Made by a program: the position numbers and the translations under genes. From assembly GCA_003118195.1 (NCBI GenBank), contig BEXV01000801.1, positions 67,411-131,410 on the forward strand: a stretch of 64,000 bases of DNA, given 5' to 3'. Under the pieces are notes generated by a model. It was not told where the DNA came from. It worked only from the letters and a program-made list of their open reading frames with translations, and searched no databases. This stretch comes from Hemicentrotus pulcherrimus (Eukaryota > Echinodermata > Echinoidea > Camarodonta > Strongylocentrotidae). Shown here piece after piece: positions 40,701-47,523 of this stretch. Position 1 is the first letter of the stretch; the number at the start of each line of letters is the position of its first letter.

Positions 40701-43700
40701 GTATCTATCCAAACATCGTATAAACGATGTTCACACAGGGAAAATTTTCTCTAGACATGTTTAAAACTGTTGAGTTAAACACATTTAAACTAATTATTTC
40801 TAGATACGATGAAATTTAGCTGTGTGTGAAAAGGCTGAAAGTGCTGTAAATTCTTGGTGTATGAAATACATTTAATCTGTCAACACTTCAGTCTTCAAAT
40901 TTGTTTGGGTCACATAAAATTGTGGCATTTGATGTTGTGGTGTTTAGCTTGACTTGCAGGAGAATCACATTGTCTGTGGAGAGTCGGCAGAATATGAAGT
41001 AATGTCCTTGTGGCCCTCAATAGAAGTAGAGCGATCATGAAACAATCTAGATAAAGTCAATTACCTGTAATCCAAACTGACATGATAATCAATTCCTTTC
41101 GATGAATGAAAATTATATCTCATTTAGGCTGGAAGTTGAGCTACTCGCCTGCTCTGAAATGGCATCTCCATGGTAACAGGATGTAGATGTCGTCATTGCT
41201 ACTGTTACATATTGATTGATTTCTGTTGCTGATTCTGGAATTAAATTGAAACCTTTGATCCATCTGCAGATTCAATGATATTGTTCAGAAAGGGTAAGGC
41301 AGTATGATGACTGGTGCTGTGGAGACCATTCATGAGAAAACTGAGCAAAACTTGGCACCAAACCCAGATAGCTATCACATACATTTCCATTGATATATGT
41401 AGCCTTGCTTACAGACTCTATGTTAGTTTCTTGTAATGAGGGAAGGATTTTGCATTTGGTCTATATACTCTATGGTGGTTTTTCTAACTTTGGTCTCAAA
41501 GGACTAGGGAAAAGTTTAAATTAACAGATTAAGGGTATTGCTACTTTACCAAAAGGGCAATGTGGGAGGACATTTTGAGCTCTTTTTCAAAATCTCCCAA
41601 ATGATCATAAATATATTAACTTGTCCATATGCATCCTTCCTCATGTAAATGAATATCAGAAGAAATCTTTGAGTATTTGAATACTTCCGTAACCAAATTT
41701 CAAGTTATTTTTTACAATAGAAAATTTGTATGCAAGACTGTATTTTGTCATTAAATTTAAGGTGTTATATTTTGGAGTAAGCACAGTGAGTTCCTAAGCT
41801 GGCTTGGAGATAATGGCATTAGAGAATACATTGTTATTGTTATTATTATCATTATCAGAGATTTTCTATCACTTTTCCCTTTTTTTGTAATTTCTGATGA
41901 GTATTATTTGCAGGTCATTAGCCTACCGTATGAAGCTAATGAACTTGTTCACATCTCTCTGTACTTCCTTCACCTCAAAGAAAGGACGGTCATTGACACC
42001 CTTCTCTTCTGACTGTTGGTCGAAGCAATTCTCTTCTTAATGAAATACGGCACAGGTCAATACCAAAGATATGGAAATTAACGCGACCGGGGGCATCGAT
42101 GCATTTATTTAACCTCTTCCTCCGCTGTTTTCTCCAATCGTCAAGTTTATTCAACCAATATCAAGCAGATCCAAATCTGACCTGAACCCCTGAACAATTA
42201 ACCCTCCAGCAGCGTTTCATATTTTGATTCCGTCTCTTGTTGTTTGCCTTATTTACTTGAACTGTAGTGCGTGCGTGAGTGTGATATAGGTCATCAAGCA
42301 CGCTTTGTGTCTGGTCATTACTTCTTTCTTGATTGGAATATTGGAATAAATGAGTGGCTGGCCTCAAGACAGAGGGGATCAAAGAAACCCAATTGACCCC
42401 CATTTAGCTCGGTCTACTCCTCCTAGGCTGCCACTTGCAAACTCTATTCCATTCTACTACTGGTACTTAATTTCATTAAAGTTACTTATACTTGCTAGAA
42501 CAAGATTACACTTTAACTATACAGAAATTGCTTTTCCAAGGATGTAGAAATTCCTGTTGACAAAGCATTGCATTTTTCAAGAAAATAAATATTGCATGAA
42601 AAGCAAGGTCATGAAATTTAATTACTGAATATGTAGATTAGTATAATTTTAGAGAGGGTGTAATTTTTATTTTATTTAATTGCAGTGGGTTTATATTTTT
42701 ATTTGTCAATTGTCCAATATATTAATGTGCAACTTTCTATGCTTTATCAGACCAGCATTGTTAGAAATTAAGACTGTAAAGGCTAATGTACCCTCCCTGC
42801 AGACAAGCACTGATTGCTGTGTAACCCTCATCAGACAAGAGTTGGCTTTGATTAGAATTGAGCAGGGGTTGAAAGCTTAACTTTCACCCCCAATCCAACC
42901 CTCCCTGGCCTGACGTTACCCTCCACCGCCCTTCATCTGCCCTCTCATCACTCTCTTTCATCACCCCATTCATTCTGCCGGTGAACTGTCACTGACTTGC
43001 CCCACAGCCAGCCAGAGTTCATCACAGGTTTGAACTTGGCTTGTCCCAACAATTAACTGGTTTGAACTCTGCTTGTCCTCACCATTCAGTGGTTTGAACT
43101 TGGATGATTCATCCACTGACCTTTCCCTACCAATGTTACTCCTCTTGTAATCCCTCAATCTGAACTTTCCTGGAAGACCTCTGACTGTGGTTGTGTCTTG
43201 TTCGTCTTCCTGTGGTTTTTGTCAATGAGAAGCTCCTTGGATGTATCTATTTGATCCAGGATAACAGTTCAACAGAGATGCCCTGTAAAACCTCATGACC
43301 TTGGCTCCCAATTATTTCCTTCTGTGATTCTAGATGATGCAAAGAGTTTCTCTTTTACGAAATAAGTATGGGTATAAAGAGCTATAGATATTTTGGAGTT
43401 GATTATTGTCTACTGGAATAGAATATTGTTTATGGTAAAACAAACTTAATCATCCAAATTTTATAAAATGTATTAACTCTTGGAGAACATTACCAGCATT
43501 GATATGCAATACACACAAATGTGGATATGTGAGAGTGAGGTCACGAACCACAAGCATAAACTTAAGTTTTGATTTCTTAAAAACTATTTGTAGTCATAAG
43601 CTGCATTTACACTGCAAGCAAATATCGTAATTTGTTCTCACATGCACCTCCCAGATTGAAAATCACACCTGTGGAATTTTGTTTTAACACTGGCAGAAAT

Positions 43701-46700
43701 TTTAGCAGTGTAATTGCTCACTCTCAAAACACCGGTGAAATATTCAGTTTTGAGGGGGTCATGTGACTCTCTTGCTTCCATGCGATCGCATTTACAAAAC
43801 CAGAATGGGCAAACACAGATGTTTTTGGTGCTGTTTAGATAGGCCTTATATTAAAGATATGATGAAAGTATTTAAGCAGTAATCTTCTTCTTGTTTCCTT
43901 GCTACTGTGTTATCCTTCCATATGGGGATGAAAAGGATGGGGAAGCTTGCAATGTCCTTTTCACCATTACCAGTATTCAACCTTCTATTTAAAAAGATCT
44001 ACCGGCATAAAGTGAAGTTCAAGTAATCTGTGTCATAGAAAACAATTCACTGGTAGTGTAATTACTGCACATTAACTTATTGTGTCTAATCAACACAGAG
44101 CTTAACGTCCTTCTGTGTTGTTTTTTCAAAAGAAAACATGACAAAGCTTCCTATGTAGATCAAATATTCCTTATAATTCATAAATCATATTAGTTCATTG
44201 AGAATTGGTCAAGTATTAAATCATGTTACAAGTATACTCAGGACACTCATCAAGACGGCATTGAACATTTTCAATTAAAATGCATACTTTGAACCAAGGA
44301 CATTGACAGGTAGAAATGCATGGGAAACCATGCATTGTAAAAATAAAGAAACGAACTGACATCGAAATAATTAAAGGTAAAGACCAGTTATGGTCATGCG
44401 ATTGCATTGTGAAAGAAACGTTGTGGAATCTATCAGAAAAGGTTGATCATCTATTGGTGTGTACTGCAAGGTTCTGGAATCATCAAAATGATAAGAAATT
44501 TGGCCCTGTCTTCGTAAAGTTACAAGCACTGTACACAGAAAGATGTATATGGGACTATACGCACACTTGCACGACACATGCGTTTATCTCTAACAGACCA
44601 TAGATAAACTAATTTACCAAATATATCAATTAGTATGCGGTTTTTATCATCATGTATAAGTCAAAACATATTCTTTCACATAATTGGTAATAAGAGCTTC
44701 CATTTCATTTTTTAAAATTGGGGCGTTTCCAATACTGGTCTTTACCTTTATAAAATTGGTGTGACCTAGCCATTATTTGCCTGAAAAAATATGTGTTATT
44801 ATACTCAATGTAACATTTCTACAGGAAAATATTCTCTAGAAACCTTGAGGCACGGCTAAGTGATAGTTGGAAAATCTTTAGGAGGAAACTTATATCATTT
44901 TTTTTTAATGCAGTCATGTGAGGTTGAGCTACTGTGAGATGTGGTTATGAAAGTCAAATTGAGTTCATGAAAGGTTTAAACTCTCCTTGTCACCATCCAG
45001 ACCTAAGATTGAACTCTCTTATGATAGCAACTAGAGTCTGCTGACTTCCAATGTACCTCTAGCTCTGGGGATAGCTTCATGCCATCTAGTCTCTACACCT
45101 AAACCTTCCTCCATCTCTTCCTTCTCTTTGTTCTCTTTGTCCTCTTCACTTTCCCAATTTTATAGAATCAATAACCAACTGTCTGATGTGTAGATGAGCA
45201 AATTGATGCTTCTTCAATAAAGGAAAATACAGAAAATATGAATTTCTTATTTAACAGAGTAGTTCAACATTGTTCTTTTTCTTTTAAACAATTTTGTCCA
45301 GGTCCTTCTTACTGGTAAATGAGATACAATGGGAGTATTGAAATGGTTGAACCTTTTACTTGCATCTTTACACACCTAGTATATATGGAAAGAAAAGCTC
45401 TGAAAATGCAATATCAGGGCTTCATTTGCAAAATATATGTATTTTGCCCAATGTCATCCTCTAAAAAATCTAACAGCAACTTGTCTCATTGAAGATTCAG
45501 TACCTCATCAGTTGGGGTACCAGTATTCTATTTTAACATCCATACCATGCAATATCAAGAGGTCTGCATTGGACAAGACTCTGCCAATCATGTGTTTATG
45601 ACACTGTTTCATAACTCCATAGATCTCATGTCCGCTTTACAAACAGGATATCCTTTCCTTGAAATATATTGTTTTCATAAAGTAGTGTCGGTTACCTATT
45701 AAAGAGTTGAAAAAAACACATATCATATGGCAATTGTGATCAGGAAGATGGCCATTAATCATTCTCGTTAGGCCTTGTCTCTTGAGCCATCTCTAGTAAC
45801 CCGAGCTTGATGGTGTTTGTTTTTGAGGAGTCAAAGATGGAAGTTTAGTGAGCTCTAGTCTAGGTTCCTCTATAAAGATGTACTAGCTGAATTATATATG
45901 TTTTTCTTTGCAGCATATAGTTCAAGGGTGTGACTCGTTAAATTCCATGTGATTATGAGCTCGTTCAGACTGAAGAGAATTTAGACGAATTTCAATAAAG
46001 AAACTATACATGTAGAAATTAATTTAGGAGAGGACAATTGACATGAAAGCTGGACAATCATCAGTGCATGCTCACTATGATAAGCCCCAGTTATATTATT
46101 TTGATGCAAAATCATATTCATACTAGTATAGAGGGGAACCCTAATTCTTATTTGACATGCATTTTGTTCAGTCTAGAAAAACTTACAATACGCATACTAG
46201 AAAAAGGTAATTTCTTATACATTGAATTTGGTAGTCTGAATAGGGGCTATTCATGAAATCTTGGTTTTCAAACAAGATCAGGTTTGAGATGAAATGATAT
46301 AGTGCAATGTTAATTGGAGTGTCTCTTCACTCATTTCATCAAAATCCAATTTTTGTGATGAGGTACGTAGTAACAATAATCGCATTTGTTTCCCCCTCCT
46401 TCTTTCCTTACTTTGACTCTCTCTCTCTTTCTCTTTCCATTTCTCCATCTCTTCCTCCCTGTTCTCCACTCCCTCTACAGGATGAGCTTCAAACCACGAC
46501 TAAGAATTATGAGAGTCAGCTGAGTATGATGAGTGAACATCTGTGCAGTATGAATGAGAAGCTAACATCTCAGAAGGATGAGATTGATGCCATGAAGCTT
46601 TCGATGAAGGTAAGAAGTTTTTCGGGTGATGTAGGATGAGGTAGGATTATGTCATGAACTGGTTAATAGAGAACATTATACAGAGTAAGCCATGAATACC

Positions 46701-47523
46701 AAATAGGAGCGGTAATCCAGATAATATCAAAGGGTTTTAAATACAATGTCTCTTCAGAGCAAGAAAGGCATTAACTCATTGTTAAGATATATGAGTTAAC
46801 GCCCTCTTGGCTCCAAGCAGACAATAGGGACTTTTAGATTGACGTGGACTGATACGTGAGAAGTCCATTCAAGGCAGTGTATTAAAAGGAAGTCGACCGT
46901 AGCAATCCCCATTGTCTTCGTGCGAATCTAAAAGTCCCTAATAAGTGAAAAAGTTCAGGAACAGAGAGGTGTAAATCCATATCATTAACCACAGGTGAAT
47001 GCCTTTTTTGCTCCTAACAGACGATTATTCAGATGGAGCAACACTTTTAGCATGTAAAGTCTGAAGTGTAGGAAGGATGGTATACCATACAATACTGGAA
47101 AACATATCTCCATCAAAATTGAAGAAAAAAGGGCAAATTTTACCAATATAATGAAAGAGATGAAAAGTTGTTGAATTGAAGAACAGACAATAATAACTAG
47201 GAAGATTGAACAAGTACATTGGAGGCTCATGTAGGTTGTTGTTATACAAATAGAGAGGAACAACAACAATTGCAACAAGAAGTTTGAGTTATTTGAATTA
47301 TTTGCAGGGGGGTGAGAATCGGTGCGATCACAACTATTGCTTAAACATGGAGATGGTAGTGATGATATATCTTCATTTTCTTCATTTTCAAGTATTTACA
47401 TGTGTACTTTGTATTAATATTAAACCACCCGTTTATTCTCTTTCACAGTATCTATTTTACCACTTTTTTTATTTTCCCTTTTTGTTTCAGCAGCAACATG
47501 GCAAGAAAGGCCGAGGAAAGTGA
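8881..47523 (+). CDS. PPP1R21: PPP1R21 (FERRY complex subunit 2), C-terminal part
   Basis: The coding exons are 8881-8979, 46481-46609 and 47491-47523 (stop TGA 47521-47523), all joined in phase 0. They give the last 86 residues of a coiled-coil protein. The motifs CRALRKRLTLADKSK and YESQLSMMSEHLCSMNEKL correspond closely to the C-terminal end of vertebrate PPP1R21 (KLRAQ1), and the short basic tail ending GKKGRGK matches the position of the vertebrate basic tail. PPP1R21 binds protein phosphatase 1. As Fy-2 it is part of the FERRY complex, which links mRNAs to Rab5-positive early endosomes. The N-terminal exons, including the KLRAQ domain, lie outside the window to the left. The two internal introns are 37,501 and 881 bases. 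No extra exon is needed between the first two, because the residues align without a gap to the vertebrate protein as I remember it. Confidence 0.9.
8980..14640 (+). other. PPP1R21: PPP1R21 large intron, first part
   Basis: This is the start of a 37.5-kb intron (8980-46480). The donor is GTAGGT. The section is AT-rich with only short open frames, none recognisable. Small features include a 14-bp palindrome AATGACCGGTCATT at 9160-9173 beside a direct repeat around ATAACATGAT, a somewhat GC-richer patch at 11640-12000, and another at 13590-13960 that includes T/C-rich stretches. No RNA gene or intact transposon was seen. Confidence 0.6.
14643..14847. mobile_element. Small inverted-repeat element with internal duplication
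   Basis: The ends are inverted copies of each other, CTCTCT...AAAAAAAA on the left and TTTTTTTTAGAGAG on the right. Each is preceded or followed by TA, as expected for Tc1/mariner-type insertion. Inside, a block with TTCACTCTATTTTCACT and GAGTGACGTCCGTG occurs twice in direct orientation, so the element looks like a head-to-tail dimer between terminal repeats. It has no coding capacity. Confidence 0.6.
15199..17743. repeat. 1272-bp direct duplication separated by one N
   Basis: Positions 15199-16470 and 16472-17743 are the same 1272-base sequence, separated by a single N at 16471. I noticed one difference (A at 15261, T at 16534). The second copy starts immediately after the N and the first ends immediately before it. 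That is the pattern expected when two overlapping contig ends, perhaps from two alleles, are joined without collapsing. A true very recent tandem duplication is possible but less likely. The open frame that crosses the N is an artefact of this joint. Confidence 0.92.
16261..16297. repeat. (ATTCAAG)n 7-mer tandem repeat
   Basis: About five units of ATTCAAG, one with a T for the first A. The same tract recurs at 17534-17570 because it lies inside the 1272-bp duplication. Confidence 0.9.
17744..20019 (+). other. PPP1R21: PPP1R21 large intron, section without genes
   Basis: The section holds a (GA)n microsatellite at 17762-17792 and otherwise AT-rich sequence. Around 19145-19195 the segment GGTACCCATTTACAG with CACCTGGGTGGAGAGAGG looks like a fragment of a dispersed repeat, although I cannot name the family. 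The open frames (up to 108 codons) have no recognisable domains. Confidence 0.5.
20030..20235. repeat. Fold-back repeat built of ATTTGGTCTA-type units
   Basis: The left half contains several related units with the core TTTGGTCTA or TTTAGTCTA, alternating with CCCA/CCCAGTT spacers. The right half contains the reverse complements (AGTAGACGAACTGG, AGTAGACCAAATGG). The region can therefore fold on itself, and it resembles a small non-autonomous transposon with subterminal repeats. The edges are approximate and no target duplication was found. Confidence 0.55.
20236..22740 (+). other. PPP1R21: PPP1R21 large intron, section without genes
   Basis: There is a single unresolved base (N) at 20763 without flanking duplication. 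The relative of the nested insertion lies at 21281-21461. From about 21840 to 22740 the GC content rises; this part contains a GGCT tandem near 22035 and unrecognised open frames on both strands. It may be a regulatory or older repeat region; nothing decisive is visible. Confidence 0.45.
21281..21461. repeat. Relative of the nested insertion at 5184-5348
   Basis: The start (GGGAAAAAAATA), the middle (GGCTACTTTTCAA, TTGCTTGCA, CTCTTTAATTTGTTTT, CATTTTGGGGGGCTCTTTT) and the end (GAGCCCC...TGTATT) match the 165-bp insertion in the first TTAA-type element. Here the repeat stands alone in intron sequence, which supports treating it as an independent mobile unit. Confidence 0.7.
22741..23881 (+). 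other. PPP1R21: Intron section with two (CT)n microsatellites
   Basis: CT runs at about 22746-22776 and 23008-23033 are embedded in C/T-rich sequence. The tract at 23008-23037 followed by TTGCAG resembles a splice acceptor, but the sequence after it does not read as a recognisable exon. The overlapping open frames in this block consist largely of Ser-Leu or Arg-Glu runs from the microsatellites. Confidence 0.5.
23890..24904. mobile_element. hAT-like non-autonomous transposon with 8-bp target duplication
   Basis: The element starts TAGTGCTGTCATCGA and ends with the exact reverse complement TCGATGACAGCACTA. It is flanked by perfect 8-bp direct repeats CATGTTAT at 23882-23889 and 24905-24912. 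An 8-bp duplication and a TAG...CTA terminus are typical of hAT transposons. Subterminal TGTCGAC/GTCGACA motifs occur near both ends, as in hAT transposase-binding regions. The interior (1015 bp in total) encodes no transposase. It includes GC-rich CpG-containing stretches around 24300-24420 and a nested fold-back element at about 24428-24585. Confidence 0.88.
24428..24585. mobile_element. Fold-back element nested in the hAT-like element
   Basis: The left end GGTGTTTCATAAAGCTGTTC continues CGTAA and faces TTACGAACAGC...TTTATGAAACATCCCC on the right, giving a terminal inverted repeat of over 20 bp with one indel. A second CGTAAGTTACG palindrome lies just inside the left end. Elements with this TGTTTCATAAAGCTGTTCGTAA end are, to my recollection, common in aquatic animal genomes. 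No clear target duplication was found. Confidence 0.75.
24913..27241 (+). other. PPP1R21: PPP1R21 large intron, section without genes
   Basis: AT-rich intron sequence with several open frames of 60-104 codons, none with a recognisable domain or splice context. A C-rich run (CCCCTCCCC repeats) precedes an A-rich (AATAAAGA)n stretch at about 26430-26490. Confidence 0.5.
27242..27283. repeat. 14-bp minisatellite, three units
   Basis: CAGCAGCTACGTAA is repeated at 27242-27255, 27256-27269 and 27270-27283 (the third with CATAA). A degenerate relative (CCAGCTATGTATCAC) lies just upstream, which suggests an older, longer array. Each unit contains TACGTA. Confidence 0.9.
27284..28482 (+). other. PPP1R21: Intron section with a GC-richer patch
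   Basis: Positions 27470-27600 are clearly GC-richer than their surroundings, with motifs such as GTCACGTCCGCCCGC, and stand out as a possible conserved regulatory block. No gene is visible. The open frame at 27820-28074 is not recognised. Confidence 0.35.
28483..29036. mobile_element. Inverted-repeat element with 18-bp perfect termini
   Basis: GGATAGTTGAGTTCTGTT at the left edge and its exact reverse complement at the right edge bound a 554-bp segment with no coding capacity. The left flank reads TTTAAAG, so a TTAA target is possible, but the right flank (ATCGATTA) does not preserve it. The interior is A/T-rich. Confidence 0.8.
29037..34109 (+). other. PPP1R21: PPP1R21 large intron, section without genes
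   Basis: Mostly AT-rich. A 10-bp-arm hairpin (GCATGTTGCC/GGCAACATGC) lies at about 31734-31763. A GC-richer patch at 31330-31560 contains TTCACC and TCCCTT motifs and could be regulatory. Open frames are short and unrecognised. No RNA gene was seen. Confidence 0.5.
34110..34150. repeat. 20-bp exact tandem pair
   Basis: CTCTTTTTTGTGGCGCCACT occurs at 34110-34129 and again at 34131-34150, with one C between. Each copy carries the palindrome GTGGCGCCAC. Confidence 0.92.
34151..36095 (+). other. PPP1R21: PPP1R21 large intron, section without genes
   Basis: No gene recognised. The 128-codon open frame at 35060-35446 has a hydrophobic stretch but no known domain, no convincing start context and no splice partners; I treat it as chance. 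Confidence 0.45.
36096..36610. mobile_element. CTTTTCACACTGG-ended element with subterminal repeats
   Basis: The left end CTTTTCACACTGG is matched by CCAGTGTGAAAAG at the right. Inside each end are many copies of TTAACCCCGTACTA or its complement, including a direct hairpin formed by TATAGGTGGGG and CCCCACCTATA close to the right end. These clustered subterminal motifs are typical of non-autonomous DNA transposons. No open frame for a transposase is present, and a target duplication was not found, so the superfamily is uncertain. Confidence 0.8.
36611..37006 (+). other. PPP1R21: Short intron section, nothing recognised
   Basis: Non-repetitive AT-rich sequence between two inverted-repeat elements. 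The small open frame is unrecognised. Confidence 0.5.
37007..37252. repeat. Long fold-back element with arms of about 89 bp
   Basis: The arm 37007-37095 pairs with 37164-37252. Each outer end reads ATTAGCTAAAGGCTTAACTT or its complement, and the inner parts share TATTCCGTTTA and CCATTTTTAGGAAATTATGG. The loop contains a perfect 10-bp tandem GGGTCGCAAT. A few mismatches separate the arms. Transcribed as part of the PPP1R21 pre-mRNA, it would form a long hairpin. The likely origin is a fold-back transposon. Confidence 0.88.
37253..40381 (+). other. PPP1R21: PPP1R21 large intron, section without genes
   Basis: AT-rich intron sequence. Adjacent open frames at 37682-37993 (103 codons) and 38042-38410 (122 codons) are the longest here, but neither matches a known family and no splice signals frame them as exons. 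Confidence 0.45.
40382..40837. mobile_element. CAGCC-ended inverted-repeat element
   Basis: The left end begins CAGCCTTTTCACACACAGCT and the right end is its exact reverse complement (23 bp in all). The interior is rich in GTTTAAAC-, TTCACACA- and CGTATC-type repeats, which act as subterminal motifs. It has no coding capacity. CAG termini suggest hAT or a CACTA-like group, but no 8-bp or 3-bp duplication is preserved. Its CTTTTCACAC core resembles the end of the element at 36096-36610, so the two may be distantly related. Confidence 0.85.
40838..43026 (+). other. PPP1R21: PPP1R21 large intron, section without genes
   Basis: No gene recognised. A short TTATT-type run lies at about 41833-41857. 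The 42161-42547 region is slightly GC-richer. Confidence 0.45.
43027..43120. repeat. 32-bp tandem repeat, about three units
   Basis: Units begin GGTTTGAACT at 43027, 43059 and 43091, exactly 32 bp apart, followed by a related CTTGTCC...CA segment in the first two. The third unit is diverged in its second half. Confidence 0.85.
43121..44374 (+). other. PPP1R21: PPP1R21 large intron, section without genes
   Basis: Ordinary AT-rich intron sequence; nothing recognised. Confidence 0.45.
44375..44747. mobile_element. TTAA-type inverted-repeat element, copy B of the family at 2384
   Basis: The left end AGGTAAAGACCAGT follows TTAA (44371-44374), and the right end ACTGGTCTTTACCT is followed by TTAT, a one-base-changed TTAA. 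Its 5' half matches 2384-2580. The AGGTAAA start resembles the AGGTAATA start of the elements at 4864 and 53880, so both families may use a related transposase (Kolobok- or piggyBac-like; inference). No transposase is encoded. Confidence 0.82.
44748..46480 (+). other. PPP1R21: PPP1R21 large intron, 3' end with polypyrimidine tract
   Basis: The intron closes with a long C/T-rich tract (about 46390-46478) and the acceptor CTACAG directly before the exon at 46481. No other genes or elements were recognised. Confidence 0.6.
46481..46609 (+). CDS. PPP1R21: PPP1R21 second-last coding exon
   Basis: The exon has 43 codons in phase 0, bounded by acceptor CTACAG and donor GTAAGA. It encodes the most conserved stretch, with LSMMSEHLCSMNEKL at its centre and QKDEIDAMK near its end, which clearly identifies the gene. 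The sequence keeps the coiled-coil character of the protein's C-terminal region. Confidence 0.94.
46825..46940. mobile_element. 116-bp inverted-repeat element in the last PPP1R21 intron
   Basis: A perfect 16-bp terminal inverted repeat, TAGGGACTTTTAGATT at the left and its complement at the right, bounds this very small element. TA at both ends fits a TA-targeting (Tc1/mariner-like) insertion. A relative lies at 50501-50610 in the 3' flank, where only the right terminus is well kept. The interiors share GCATTAAAAGGA/GTATTAAAAGGA and TCGACCGTAGCAATCCCCAT. Confidence 0.85.
47491..47523 (+). CDS. PPP1R21: PPP1R21 last coding exon
   Basis: This short terminal exon encodes QQHGKKGRGK and a TGA stop. 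The acceptor TTTCAG is followed immediately by a second CAG, which makes a NAGNAG tandem acceptor that could add or drop one Gln. The basic tail corresponds in position to the basic C-terminus of vertebrate PPP1R21. Confidence 0.85.
   Translation, partial: QQHGKKGRGK

Noticed and set aside
47284..47490. Upstream extension of the last PPP1R21 exon into a 79-codon frame
   Set aside because: The first part is intron: the T-rich acceptor tract and TTTCAG lie inside it, and only the last ten codons match the gene.
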